Source: Rhodoluna limnophila
GTDB taxonomy: Bacteria; Actinomycetota; Actinomycetes; Actinomycetales; Microbacteriaceae
Length of the DNA stretch: 64,000 bases
NCBI GenBank assembly: GCA_945883505.1
Contig: CAMCXL010000005.1
Location: 1 to 64,000, forward strand
Reading direction: 5' to 3'
Shown: positions 45,060 through 54,501 of the stretch, piece after piece
How the letters are laid out: each line of letters starts with the position of its first letter
Position numbering within the stretch: position 1 is the first letter of the stretch
Translations under genes and position numbers: made by a program
Notes under the pieces: generated by a model
Told to the model about the DNA's origin: nothing
Database searches by the model: none
The model's input: the letters and a program-made list of their open reading frames with translations, nothing else

Positions 45060-47027
45060 TTATGCTTTCGCTTTCTTTAGGGTTTCGCGGCGCTTGGATT
45101 CTGATCCGAATGCAAGATCTGATCTAATCAATCCTTCGGAAAGTCCAAAGGCATCAACTAAGTCGAGGGCGTGTGGCTTTAATCTTCCCAGCAGTCTTCC
45201 ATCAATGTATTCGGTGATGGCTTCTGCTCGATGAGAGTTGAGGCGACCGTTCATCAGGTACCAGGCAAGGTTTTCTTCCAGCAGAGTAAATCCAAATAGG
45301 TCTCGTAGCCAAGTCATAACCTTTAGGGTTTCTGGATTCTTGATCCTCTTTAGTGCTGAGGTAAACGCCTCCCACTGAATCAACTCACCGTGAGCTTTAG
45401 CTGCCATGATCAAATCGTTCTGGTGACGGTTAAACATCCGCTCTGCTTCGACCGGATCTTTCTTGCCGGAGTGCTTTAGCTCGTTAGCAAGCCTTGCGAT
45501 CATGGTGTGGACTCGGTCGGTGAGCAGCTGGTGCTGGTGCTCCTCGTCTCGAACAAAACCAATTGATCTTGCGGTTGATCCAAAGTCGGTGAACTTCTGA
45601 GCAAGACCACGGAGTCCGCCGCGGTTGAATGCAACATCGCCAACCTGCTCAACAACATACTGAGCCAGCGTTCCAAAATCAGGAGAAGCAAAAGCCTTCG
45701 AATAATCAGAAAGTAGTCGCTTGGCAACTAGTTGAAGTAGAACGTTGTTGTCTCCTTCGAAGGTTGCATAGATGTCTAGGTCAGCACGAAGACCAACCAT
45801 GCGGTGCTCGGCCATGAAGCCCTGACCGCCGCAAGCCTCGCGAGAGAGCTGAATAATATCCAACGCGTTCCAAGTTGAAAGAGCTTTGGATGCAGCAGCG
45901 ACAGTTTCCAAATCGGCACGGGTTGAGTCGGTGTCGTTTCTTCCGCTGAAGACTTCATCGAACTGCTCGAGAAGCTCTAGGTGAGCGAATGCTTGCGCAT
46001 AAGTTCTAGCAAGTGCTGGAAGCAGTCTTCTTTGGTGGCGACCGTAGTCCATCAACACATGCTCTTCACCAGTATGGGAAGGGAACTGACGACGCTCATT
46101 CGCGTAGCGAATGGCGATGGTCAGTGCAATCTTTTGGGCATTGGTCACGCCCCCAGTGATTGAAACTCTTCCCTGAACCAAAGTTCCGAGCATGGTGAAA
46201 AATCTTCTGCCCTTGGACTCAATCGGAGACGAATAGTTACCGGCCTCGTCGACGTCGCCGTAGTGATTTAGTAGCCAGGTTCGTGGAATACGAACGTTGG
46301 TGAAGTGAAGTCTTCCGTTGTCGATTCCGTTGAGGCCACCCTTGATGCCGTCGTCATCTCCGCCGACTCCCTCAAGGAAGTTCCCGTTGTCGTCACGAAG
46401 TGGAACATAGAAGGCGTGAACGCCGTGATTTTCGCCCTTGGTGATTAGCTGAGCAAAGACAACAGCGGCTTTGCCGTGCAGCGCTGCATTTCCGATGTAG
46501 TCCTTCCAGGCGTGACGTGAAGGTGTGTGAATGACAAACTCTTGAGTTTGTTCATCGTAGGTTGCGGTAGTTCCGATGTTTGCAACATCGGAACCGTGAC
46601 CGGTTTCGGTCATTGCAAAACACCCCGGGGTCTCAAGGTTGATTACCTTAGGAAGCAGCTCTTTGTGGTGGGATTCGGTTCCGAGATACAAAATCGCTGC
46701 ACCAAACAGTCCCCACTGAACTCCGTACTTAATCTGAAGCGAAGGGTCTGCAAAAATCAGTTCTTCGAAGACTGTTAGCGATCCTCCGGGATCGGCGTTG
46801 CCGCCAGCTATCTTTGGGAAACCGTAGGAGGTAGCTCCCTCAGCGACCAGGGTCTTTAGTTGACCGAGCACGCGCTGCCTGTGCTCGTGATGGGTCAGGC
46901 CAGGAATTTGCCACATCTCAGGCTTTTCGCAGATCTTGCGGGTGGCCAGGCGAATGTCTTTCCATTTGCCCAGCAGCATCTCGCCGACCAGCTCTACGTC
47001 TAGTTGTGGCAGGGTTTCGCTTTTCAT
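45060..47027 (-). CDS. Acyl-CoA dehydrogenase/oxidase-like flavoenzyme
   Basis: About 655 residues from ATG 47027, which has AAGGAG 7 nt upstream; an upstream frame from 47063 is disfavoured. It has the acyl-CoA dehydrogenase fold (FAMTETGHGSDVANI, QGRVSITGGVTNAQKIALTIAIRYANERRQF, REACGGQGFMAEHR) and the added C-terminal helical extension of acyl-CoA oxidases. It feeds the adjacent fadA/fadB genes. It could be a dehydrogenase or an oxidase; sequence alone does not decide. Confidence 0.88.
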   Translation of the reverse strand: MKSETLPQLDVELVGEMLLGKWKDIRLATRKICEKPEMWQIPGLTHHEHRQRVLGQLKTLVAEGATSYGFPKIAGGNADPGGSLTVFEELIFADPSLQIKYGVQWGLFGAAILYLGTESHHKELLPKVINLETPGCFAMTETGHGSDVANIGTTATYDEQTQEFVIHTPSRHAWKDYIGNAALHGKAAVVFAQLITKGENHGVHAFYVPLRDDNGNFLEGVGGDDDGIKGGLNGIDNGRLHFTNVRIPRTWLLNHYGDVDEAGNYSSPIESKGRRFFTMLGTLVQGRVSITGGVTNAQKIALTIAIRYANERRQFPSHTGEEHVLMDYGRHQRRLLPALARTYAQAFAHLELLEQFDEVFSGRNDTDSTRADLETVAAASKALSTWNALDIIQLSREACGGQGFMAEHRMVGLRADLDIYATFEGDNNVLLQLVAKRLLSDYSKAFASPDFGTLAQYVVEQVGDVAFNRGGLRGLAQKFTDFGSTARSIGFVRDEEHQHQLLTDRVHTMIARLANELKHSGKKDPVEAERMFNRHQNDLIMAAKAHGELIQWEAFTSALKRIKNPETLKVMTWLRDLFGFTLLEENLAWYLMNGRLNSHRAEAITEYIDGRLLGRLKPHALDLVDAFGLSEGLIRSDLAFGSESKRRETLKKAKA

Positions 47028-47180
47028 TTCAGCACTCCTTCGCGTCGGTCTGATTGTAAGCACCGCTAAATCACTGGGGAGGACGGGTCCTTAAAGTCTG
47101 TAACTAACCACAAGCTTCGGAAAATCACCCATTTGTTCTTTGTAGGTTATACACAAAAAACGTCAGTGTTTCTTGGAGGG

Positions 47181-47963
47181 CTAGTTTCCCTCGAACTCAA
47201 CCGGCTTCTTAGAAAGGTAGGCCTCCATGGCCCGCCTGGCATCGTTTGATGAGGCAAGACGAGCAAGGCGCTTGCCAACCAAGGCATCCTCAGCCGCCTC
47301 ATCGGCTAGCGCAGCCCTTGCGGAAGCAAGGGTGGCCTGAACCGCGAGCGGCGCCTGAGCAGCAATCTTTTTGGCAAGCTCCATCGCACGCTCAAACTGA
47401 GCGCCCTTAGCAACCACCTCGTTGACGATCCCTAAGCGAAAAGCTTCCTTCGCGTCAAACTTTTCACCCGTGAGTAAATACTTCATCGCGTTGGACCAAC
47501 CGGCTGATCTTGGCATGCGCTTGGATGCACCACCAAAGGGAAGTATTCCTCGGGAGACTTCTAGTTGGGCAAAGACCGCATCATCAGATGCAATTACTAT
47601 CTCGCTATTTAGCGCTAGCTCAACTCCCAGTGTGAAACAGGTTCCTTGGATTGCCATGACAACTGGCTTTGAACAAGACTTGGTCTGGATCCCCCAGGGA
47701 TCCAGACCGCCTTCTGGAACTAAAGACAAACCATCAGCGCTTAATCGCGGTGCGACATCGGCTAGGTCTAGCCCTGCGGTGAAGTGATCGCCAACTGCAT
47801 AGACCAAACCAACTCTTAGGTTCTGATCGGAATCAAGTTGTCCGTAGGCAAGAGAGAGTTGTTCGAGTAGTTCCATATCCGCAGCGTTGAATTTCTCCGC
47901 GCGGTTAAGTCCAATTAGAAGGACGTGGCCCTTTTTCTCAACGAGAACTTTTTTCTCACCCAT
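47181..47963 (-). CDS. Enoyl-CoA hydratase/isomerase family protein
   Basis: About 260 residues from ATG 47963 (the upstream frame to 48059 runs through the glutathione peroxidase gene). Crotonase fold: GLDLADVAPR for CoA binding, VVMAIQGTCFTLGVELALNSEI oxyanion region, and RMPRSAGWSNAMKYLLTGEKFDAKEAFRLGIVNEV. The two Glu catalytic positions of a true hydratase are not obvious, so the reaction is uncertain. Eleven nt from gpx. Confidence 0.85.
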   Translation of the reverse strand: MGEKKVLVEKKGHVLLIGLNRAEKFNAADMELLEQLSLAYGQLDSDQNLRVGLVYAVGDHFTAGLDLADVAPRLSADGLSLVPEGGLDPWGIQTKSCSKPVVMAIQGTCFTLGVELALNSEIVIASDDAVFAQLEVSRGILPFGGASKRMPRSAGWSNAMKYLLTGEKFDAKEAFRLGIVNEVVAKGAQFERAMELAKKIAAQAPLAVQATLASARAALADEAAEDALVGKRLARLASSNDARRAMEAYLSKKPVEFEGN

Positions 47964-47973
47964 GCTTTTTACT

Positions 47974-48456
47974 CTAGCGGGGAAGATTGGCCTCAATGAG
48001 CGCGATAATCTCTGGGTTGTCTGGCTTGACCGGGGGACGAAAGCGGTGAATTGTTCCATTGGGTAAAACTAAAAACTTTTCAAAGTTCCAGGCAATTGGC
48101 CCTGCAAGGCCAACGCTGTCTTTGGTCTTGGTTAGTTCTTTGTATAGATCATGAGCGTTTTTGCCGTTGACCTTTACCTTTTCGGTCATCGGGAATGTGA
48201 CTCCCCAAGTTGTTGAGCAATACTCGGCAATCTTTTCTGATTTACCCAGTTCCTGAAGGAACTGGTTCGAGGGCATTCCTAAAACCGTAAAACCCCGATC
48301 TGAGTACTTTTTGTGCATAGCCTCGAGCGCCTCATACTGCGGAGATAGACCGCAGCGCGAGGCAACGTTCACCACCAGCACTACTTTGTCTGAAAATTGC
48401 GCAAAGCTGGCTTTAGTCCCATCCAGCATGGTCAGTTCTAGGTCTTTGATTGTCAT
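47974..48456 (-). CDS. Glutathione peroxidase-family thiol peroxidase
   Basis: 160 residues. Active Cys in NVASRCGLSPQYEALE (Cys instead of Sec), GMPSNQF and WNFEKFLV motifs. As actinobacteria use mycothiol, it probably works with thioredoxin to remove peroxides. Placed just upstream of the crotonase gene; divergent from the glycosyltransferase at 48528. Confidence 0.93.
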   Translation of the reverse strand: MTIKDLELTMLDGTKASFAQFSDKVVLVVNVASRCGLSPQYEALEAMHKKYSDRGFTVLGMPSNQFLQELGKSEKIAEYCSTTWGVTFPMTEKVKVNGKNAHDLYKELTKTKDSVGLAGPIAWNFEKFLVLPNGTIHRFRPPVKPDNPEIIALIEANLPR

Positions 48457-48527
48457 AACTCGATTCTAAGTCGCTAAACGGTAGATTTATCTAGCTACCC
48501 AATGCTTCTCAATGGAAAAGGTTTTTC

Positions 48528-49727
48528 TTGCACATCGCACTGTTCATGGATCAGCACCCACACTCTCTGGGTGGGGTTCAAACCTCAGTAATGCTTCAAA
48601 AGAAGTATCTAAACCGAAACGGTGTTCAAGTCACCATATTTGCCCCCAAATCCAAAAGGGCCGTGCCCGACCCAAGCATCAAGGTAATTCCTTCCAGCTA
48701 CCCGAGCATCGGACGCGAATACTCGGTTGTGTGGTCGCTTCGAAAAGCAGCGAAGTTCTGCCAGAAGCAATACGAATCCGAGAAGTACGACCTGGTTCAC
48801 CTGCAGGGAGATTTTGCTGCAGCAAGCCTCGCCATCGAGCTTGCTCAGTCGAGGAACCTGCCGCTTGTCTACACCGCACACACCAACATCGACGTAATGG
48901 CCAACAAGCTGGTAGGAAAACCAATCAAGATCTTATTCCTTCGGTTCTTCACCTGGCAGCACGCCACTTTCCTGAAGATTCCTTCCCACCCCAAGGTAAA
49001 CAACGCCTTCGAATACATGGAATTCATTCACCGCAACATGGAAAAAGTCATTGCACCCTCAAGGCATTTTGCGCAACTTCTAAAGACAAGAGGGGTAGCG
49101 GACACCTCTGAGGTGATCATCACGGGTGTTGACGATGATCTGGTCAAAGACATAAAGCGAACCGTGCCGACTCCTCAAAAGCCCGTGCACTTTGTCTGGG
49201 CCGGAAGAATGCAGCCCGAGAAGAGAATTCTTCAAACCATCGAGGCTTTTGCCAAAGCCAAAACCAATGCCACCTTGGCCATCTACGGTTTCGGTCCACT
49301 AGAACGAGCAGCCAAGAACTTGGTTCGTGCCAGAGTTCTAACCAAGCGCATCAAGTTCTATGGAAAGCTCCCGCACCGCGAAATCCTACAAGTATTTGCT
49401 GACGCCGACGTCGTAATGCAGACCAGCATTGGTTTTGAAACTCAAGGATTAACCGTCTATGAGGCGGCTTCGGTTGGAACCCCAACACTGCTTTGTGATC
49501 CAAAGATTGCGGCCGAAATGCCAGCTGGCAGCAGCTGGGTGGATGAAACCGGAAGCATCGGCTCTTTAGCCAAAACCATCAAGCTTGCCAATAAGCAAAT
49601 TGCCGAAGGTAACACCAAGCGCGAAACCCTGGCCGATAACAGCTGGCTATATCAATCTCAAATTAGCCAAAAAACGATTGCTTTGTATAGGCAAATGATT
49701 GCCAATCACCCTAAGCAATCCGCGTAG
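48528..49727 (+). CDS. Glycosyltransferase family 4 (GT-B)
   Basis: 399 residues from a TTG start with GGAAAAGG upstream. GT4 hallmarks: N-terminal LGGVQTSVMLQKKYL, HFVWAGRMQPEKRILQTIEAF, and the donor-binding SIGFETQGLTVYEAASVGTP with the E-x7-E motif. Retaining glycosyltransferase using a nucleotide sugar; acceptor unknown. It may contribute to the glycan locus that starts here, though it is on the opposite strand to the next genes. Confidence 0.9.
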   Translation: MHIALFMDQHPHSLGGVQTSVMLQKKYLNRNGVQVTIFAPKSKRAVPDPSIKVIPSSYPSIGREYSVVWSLRKAAKFCQKQYESEKYDLVHLQGDFAAASLAIELAQSRNLPLVYTAHTNIDVMANKLVGKPIKILFLRFFTWQHATFLKIPSHPKVNNAFEYMEFIHRNMEKVIAPSRHFAQLLKTRGVADTSEVIITGVDDDLVKDIKRTVPTPQKPVHFVWAGRMQPEKRILQTIEAFAKAKTNATLAIYGFGPLERAAKNLVRARVLTKRIKFYGKLPHREILQVFADADVVMQTSIGFETQGLTVYEAASVGTPTLLCDPKIAAEMPAGSSWVDETGSIGSLAKTIKLANKQIAEGNTKRETLADNSWLYQSQISQKTIALYRQMIANHPKQSA

Positions 49728-49738
49728 TTCACAACCTT

Positions 49739-50386
49739 CTAGTTAAGGCTCTCGACGTAAGTCAATATTGCCTTTGCTTTGGTGGCGGCTGACTCAATAA
49801 GCGGTGTCACGGTGATAAGTAGTAGTGGGTCATCCAATAAAGATTCTGGATCCCACTGGCTGAAGTTTTCACCCATAGCAACCATCGAAGTTCCAAAGTC
49901 TTCCATTAGATACTCAAAGGTTTCGTCGGAGCAATCGGTGGCCGTTAGTAATCGCTCTCCAACCACCACATACCTTGGTCCGGCCTCTCTAACAATTCCG
50001 ATTGCCGTGGCTAGATCATCAAGATTCTCTGTCACGGACCCGAATCCAATTGCGCCGTTGGTCGATTGAATCAGTTGCTCCGCTTCGGCAACAACTGCGG
50101 CCGCATTAACTCGATCGCTCTCGGCGACCCTCCCGGTTAGACAGAACGGGTCACGGGATTTGTCTTCTTCATAAGACAAAGTTGCGATGGTGTTGTTGAC
50201 AAAGTTAACACCGGTAGTGATCCAGGTGTTGCCACCAAAGACTATGTTGCCAACCAGAGAAACAATCGCGAAGGTTCCAACAAACCAAACCCAAGTTGGC
50301 AGACCCTTGCCCTTTTTCTTAGGCTCTGGCGGTATTGCCGGGATTGGTTCCGGCAGAGCCGGCTCTGGCGGGTTTTGATCGCTCAT
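49739..50386 (-). CDS. Uncharacterised single-pass membrane protein
   Basis: 215 residues. A Pro/Glu-rich cytoplasmic start (PPEPALPEPIPAIPPEPKKKGKG), one membrane segment around 32-52, and an extracytoplasmic part with one Cys pair candidate (FCLTG..., ATDCSD). No domain recognised. The layout resembles small actinobacterial surface or division-associated proteins. Confidence 0.6.
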   Translation of the reverse strand: MSDQNPPEPALPEPIPAIPPEPKKKGKGLPTWVWFVGTFAIVSLVGNIVFGGNTWITTGVNFVNNTIATLSYEEDKSRDPFCLTGRVAESDRVNAAAVVAEAEQLIQSTNGAIGFGSVTENLDDLATAIGIVREAGPRYVVVGERLLTATDCSDETFEYLMEDFGTSMVAMGENFSQWDPESLLDDPLLLITVTPLIESAATKAKAILTYVESLN

Positions 50387-50452
50387 TATTTTTCTTCTCT
50401 CGATGTCTTGGCTAAGTCTACAAAACAGGGATTGTGTATTAGCGCTTGGCTG

Positions 50453-50740
50453 TCACTTAGCTTCGTACAGCTCCGAAACCAATACTGGGCTTAGCAGCTT
50501 TCCCTCAACGCCCTTGGTTATTGCAGCTACCGTCGGAGCATCGTTGTGGATCATCCAAAGTTCTCTGGTGCTCCAGGCCTCGATAAAGACGAGGTTTCCG
50601 TTCACCTGGTCATAGAGGTCGTAGTATTCGCAACCCTCCTCAGTTCGAACGATGGCTGCTTGCTCAATGAGCAGCTTTCTGATTTCATCGCGAAACTCGG
50701 GGATTGGCTCAAAGGTTGCGGTCACAGTGCAAATTGTCAT
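50453..50740 (-). CDS. ABM-domain monooxygenase-like (YgiN type)
   Basis: 95 residues. The small ferredoxin-like ABM domain: TVTATFEPIPEFRDEIRKLL, EEGCEYYDLYDQ and FIEAWSTRELWMIH. Members act as quinol monooxygenases or as small oxygenases without a cofactor; substrate unknown. Confidence 0.85.
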   Translation of the reverse strand: MTICTVTATFEPIPEFRDEIRKLLIEQAAIVRTEEGCEYYDLYDQVNGNLVFIEAWSTRELWMIHNDAPTVAAITKGVEGKLLSPVLVSELYEAK

Positions 50741-50803
50741 TCAATAAGTATGTCGCTTTTCGCTAGGGTGCTAGTTAGCGGGCTTGGTCTTTTACTCTGC
50801 CGC

Positions 50804-50977
50804 TCACTTATTGTCCTTGTTGGGTTGAATAGACCATATCCAGGCCGCTAGACCGCCAATCAAGATAACCGCGGCAGCCAAAATAACGAGAAGATCGTTT
50901 TGCTTATATGCGTCGTAAAAGCTCACCACAACAAAGAACAGGCTCAGGTAGCCAAGCAGTATCCAACGGTTTCGCAT
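50804..50977 (-). CDS. Small membrane protein (57 residues)
   Basis: ATG at 50977, stop at 50804-50806. Two predicted membrane segments: about residues 5-21 (ILLGYLSLFFVVVSF) and 30-48 (LVILAAAVILIGGLAAWIW). It ends in a polar tail NKDNK. No clear ribosome site, so a leaderless transcript is possible. The family is not recognised. It fills the otherwise gene-free 50741-51054. Confidence 0.6.
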   Translation of the reverse strand: MRNRWILLGYLSLFFVVVSFYDAYKQNDLLVILAAAVILIGGLAAWIWSIQPNKDNK

Positions 50978-51054
50978 GGGGTAAGACTAATACTGCTTGA
51001 ATCAAAGCAGTTGTATCAGGCGTCAGAAAAGCGGTCCCTTCTGTCCTGTAGCTG

Positions 51055-51897
51055 CTAGAAGCTCCGCCAGATTTTGGAAATCCTGTCCGGGCCAAACTGC
51101 CTGGCAAGGTGACTATAGACCGGGGCATAGTGTTTCCTGATCTCTGCTCTGAGCTCATCAGGAATTGGGCTTCTAACCTTGGCGCCGTTCACAATCTCTT
51201 CATACTTAGCCTCACGAAAGGGCAGATCTAAAAAGCCGCAGACTCTTTGGACGGTGTGGGGGGTGAATAGTTCTTCGTAGAACCCATAGAAAATGTCTTT
51301 GCGACTAAAAACCTGCTCAAGATTCTTAATTGTGATGTCGTAACGGGTTCGGAGTTGATAGGCCGGCGATTTGTATTTGCGCTGCAGGATTTCCGCTTCA
51401 AGCTCAGGGTCCTCCGAGTTAGCTTGAATCTGGTTTCGAGCATTCATTCGATTCGAAGAAATGCATCGCTCCACCGGATCTCGCATTAGAAAGAAAACAA
51501 CTACCCGGAACCCCCGTTGTTCTAACTTGAGTTTTATCTCTCTTAGCTTTTCGGGGGGTAGAGCTGCGTAGGAAGGAGTTATGTCCCCCGTAATCGAGAT
51601 TTTTGGCGATCGTTGAACCAGTTGTGTAAAGTAGCCGAAGTAAAAATGATTGTTTCTTCGAAACTTGGCCCTGAGGTTCTTTTCGGAAGCCGGACCAAAG
51701 CTGCTAATCCACTCCAGTATTCTTTTGCGTCGCCTGGGTGTTTTATCACGAACAATGCCTTGGTCGAAGACATGGTATTCCTTCATGAAACCCATATCTA
51801 CTTCGGGGAGAGATTTGAGGTACGAATGAAGCCATGAGGTGCCAGCTTTCTGGGCACCTACACCGAGGATGAAGATAGGTTTCTTTTTCTCTTCCAT
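51055..51897 (-). CDS. Sulfotransferase (PAPS-dependent)
   Basis: 280 residues. The 5'-phosphosulfate-binding loop GVGAQKAGTSWLHSYLK near the N-terminus and the 3'-phosphate-binding RDPVERCISSNRMNARN are the two hallmarks of PAPS sulfotransferases. Similar enzymes sulfate glycans or lipids. PAPS would come from cysDNC at 5694-8434. It is separated by 122 bp from the NeuA-HAD gene on the same strand and probably belongs to that transcription unit. Confidence 0.9.
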   Translation of the reverse strand: MEEKKKPIFILGVGAQKAGTSWLHSYLKSLPEVDMGFMKEYHVFDQGIVRDKTPRRRKRILEWISSFGPASEKNLRAKFRRNNHFYFGYFTQLVQRSPKISITGDITPSYAALPPEKLREIKLKLEQRGFRVVVFFLMRDPVERCISSNRMNARNQIQANSEDPELEAEILQRKYKSPAYQLRTRYDITIKNLEQVFSRKDIFYGFYEELFTPHTVQRVCGFLDLPFREAKYEEIVNGAKVRSPIPDELRAEIRKHYAPVYSHLARQFGPDRISKIWRSF

Positions 51898-52019
51898 TTT
51901 TCCAACACTACTTTTTTACAGAGCTGGTCGGTTCTTCGAGGAGCTGAGTTTTACCGGATGTTTCCTTTTTGTCTTTCGGGGATTCACAGACGGCAAAGCC
52001 GCTTGGAGGCTGAGCCTTG

Positions 52020-53183
52020 TTATTTGGCCTTTGGTTGAGTGAGTATTAGCTCTACCAGTTCCCGAATTGCGCCCTGCCCACCAGCCGCGGCAAGGCATAC
52101 TCGAGCGATCTTTTTGATCTCGGGATGCGCATTGGATGGCGCTATCGCCCATCCAACAGCATTCATGCACTCCAGGTCATTTAGATCATTGCCGATGTAG
52201 GCAACTTGTTCCAGCGCGACATTGTTGTTCTTACTCCAGGCCAGAAGCTCCGGCAATTTGTTGTCTATTCCAGAGATTGCTTCGATACCGAGTTTTTTCG
52301 CTCTCGCTTTCACAACGGCATTGGTTTCTTTGGAAAGTATCAGCATGGGCAACCCGGCTTTTTTCATCATCGATATGCCCATACCGTCCGAACGACTGAC
52401 TTCGACTGTTTCGAGGCCCTCTGAATTCACGGTCGCAGAGTCATTGGTGTGTACTCCGTCAAAGTCCATAACTAAAGCTTGAATTGCACCCTTGGGAATA
52501 AAGCTTGAGTCAAACTCAGGAGCCAGAAGTCTTGCGGTTTCGAGTTGATCCAAATCATCAATCTCAACTGCGAATTTCTCGGAAACCTCTTCGATTCCAA
52601 CCCGACCAAAGAATCTATGCTTGGCCTCCAAGAACCCTTGAGTTTTGAAAACATAGAAAGCTCCGGTCTCCATATAGTGAGGTTCTCTGTCTTGGCGCCT
52701 GGGCCTTTGCAACTTATCGTGATTTACACCGGTTGCGCCATCAGTGCTGGCTTCCCAGAGGAACCCGTAAGTTGCAAAGGCGGAGAATACACAGTCCTCG
52801 GTACCGGCTAGCACTCTAGCTATTGCCCGATCCAAAGCCCCCGAGTCGATAAATGGTGAGGTCGGCTGGATAAACACAACAACTTCCGGGGTGGTGCCAG
52901 CTGTGGCTAAGGATTCAATTGCATGGATGATCGCCGACTCGGAACTAGCGGTGTCGTTGGCTAGCTCCGCTGGCCTTGCCACCACACCGCCATTATTGTT
53001 CCTGGCTTCAGTTGCGATATCTTCACCGTCGGTAGAGACAAAAACTTGATCAATTAGTTCAGCTTCATTGGCCGAGCGAATTGCCCTTGCGACCAGGGAA
53101 TATCCTCCTACTCGAACAAGGTTCTTGCCTGGTATTCCCTTTGATCCGGCTCTTGCCGGAACAATTGCAATCACTCGACTCAT
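52020..53183 (-). CDS. CMP-nonulosonate (CMP-sialate-like) synthetase fused to a KdsC-type HAD phosphatase
   Basis: 387 residues in two domains. Residues 1-225 are a cytidylyltransferase of the NeuA/KdsB type: IVPARAGSKGIPGKN (9-21), QRPRRQDREPHYMETGAFY, and EEVSEKFAVEIDD. From about 231 there is a HAD phosphatase: VMDFDGVHTND with Asp240/Asp242, and GNDLNDLECM (331-340), close to KdsC and KDN-9-phosphate phosphatase. It would activate a nonulosonic acid with CTP, and the HAD part could dephosphorylate the 9-phosphate made by NeuB. Overlaps the polysialyltransferase-like gene by 4 nt. Confidence 0.85.
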   Translation of the reverse strand: MSRVIAIVPARAGSKGIPGKNLVRVGGYSLVARAIRSANEAELIDQVFVSTDGEDIATEARNNNGGVVARPAELANDTASSESAIIHAIESLATAGTTPEVVVFIQPTSPFIDSGALDRAIARVLAGTEDCVFSAFATYGFLWEASTDGATGVNHDKLQRPRRQDREPHYMETGAFYVFKTQGFLEAKHRFFGRVGIEEVSEKFAVEIDDLDQLETARLLAPEFDSSFIPKGAIQALVMDFDGVHTNDSATVNSEGLETVEVSRSDGMGISMMKKAGLPMLILSKETNAVVKARAKKLGIEAISGIDNKLPELLAWSKNNNVALEQVAYIGNDLNDLECMNAVGWAIAPSNAHPEIKKIARVCLAAAGGQGAIRELVELILTQPKAK

Positions 53184-54400
53184 AAGCCGTCGACCCTCCT
53201 TGGGTTAAGCTCTCTGATTCTCGGGAAGTACTTTAACACCGCTGCATCAGCTGACAAAGTCTTGATAACCCTCTTGGATCTTCGGTTAGGCCGTTCAGCC
53301 AGGATCGATAGGGCGAAGCCAGCAAGGGACACGGCCTGGGAACTTGGGCTCAATTTTTCAACATAAGCCAACGATGTTGAGGCAAGACTAATTACCAGCT
53401 TTGGCTTCAAAGCCTGAATCATGTTCTCCGCAGGCGATGAATCGATGGCAAACTTAAGCCTTGCTGACCCAACACCGGTAACTGCCGCAAAGATCAGTTC
53501 CTTTTGTAACTCCGAGGTTCTTGGGTGTAGTTTAATCCAGCAGTCACCCTCGGATAATTCAAGAGCGGCTAAGTAGATTCTTTCAAGCTGAGCCTGAGTG
53601 AAGACATAAACTTGGGCCAGGAACAAGGAGTCCGCTCTGCCAAATTGACTAGTCATCGCACGACTCTCAGGACTGAGGTTCTGATCGATCATGACCTCGG
53701 CAAAGGACACTTCGAGATGTTCCGAATCTGGAAATATCTGCTTAGCTACCTCTGGAAAAGACGTGTAGCAGGTATCGAAATTTCTAAAGCCTTGGGTCAA
53801 AACTTTTTTATCTGGAATTGAGCCGCCGATAACCAGCCAGACCAGCTCCCTCACAAACCTGACGAAGAGCCTTGAAATGGAGTGGTCGGGTGTCCTAAAA
53901 ATGATTGGGCCAAGAAAGCCTCTAACAGCAAAGCCCAAGGTGGAAATGAAGCCGGGTAGCAGAACTCGATTATTGCTTTGGGAGTGAACGTAAGTGCCCA
54001 AGCCATCTTCGACGAGGCAAACCTTGGACCCGAGTTTAACCAGCTTGCTTGCCAGAATCGAGTAGTGGCCCTCATAGGAGAACATATAGGCGGAGCTAGG
54101 GGTGCCGATTTCGGCAAGGATTCGGTCGTAGATGTTGTTCAGGTCCCGGTGCTTGGCCTTAGTGATTGCGTAGCTTGCACCGGGTAGTTCAATTTTGTGA
54201 ATCGGGGCATCTCCGAGCGCCAAAGCCAGCCCTTGAATCTCAGGTTCATCGACGTCGGTTCCGCTTCCCCAATCCAAAAACACAACCCTGGAGTCACCTT
54301 GGATTTGTTTGCTGAGGGCCTTGCCTGGTTCAGACCGACTTAGGAATCGGGCCATCCTACGGGCCTGGTTCTTCTGGGAAACGAAAACTAAATGGGGCAA
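53180..54400 (-). CDS. Polysialyltransferase-like protein (alpha-2,8-polysialyltransferase family)
   Basis: 406 residues. It carries the bacterial sialyltransferase motifs: acidic D/E-D/E-G at E131-D132-G133 (VEDGLGTY), HP at H292-P293 (KLHPRT) and SLAST (338-342). These are the residues that bind the CMP-sugar in that family. Its stop overlaps the NeuA-HAD gene by 4 nt, so the enzyme that makes the CMP-sugar and the enzyme that would transfer it are co-translated. The product polymer is inferred to be a nonulosonate chain or a single capping residue. Confidence 0.8.
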   Translation of the reverse strand: MPHLVFVSQKNQARRMARFLSRSEPGKALSKQIQGDSRVVFLDWGSGTDVDEPEIQGLALALGDAPIHKIELPGASYAITKAKHRDLNNIYDRILAEIGTPSSAYMFSYEGHYSILASKLVKLGSKVCLVEDGLGTYVHSQSNNRVLLPGFISTLGFAVRGFLGPIIFRTPDHSISRLFVRFVRELVWLVIGGSIPDKKVLTQGFRNFDTCYTSFPEVAKQIFPDSEHLEVSFAEVMIDQNLSPESRAMTSQFGRADSLFLAQVYVFTQAQLERIYLAALELSEGDCWIKLHPRTSELQKELIFAAVTGVGSARLKFAIDSSPAENMIQALKPKLVISLASTSLAYVEKLSPSSQAVSLAGFALSILAERPNRRSKRVIKTLSADAAVLKYFPRIRELNPRRVDGL

Positions 54401-54501
54401 GGTCTTCCTAGGCTCGGGTCAGTACTTAACCCTAGCTCAGCTGCCCAGATCCGACTTGGGATCAAGCGCTGTTGTTCATCTGGAGGTAAAGTTCCCGTCA
54501 C

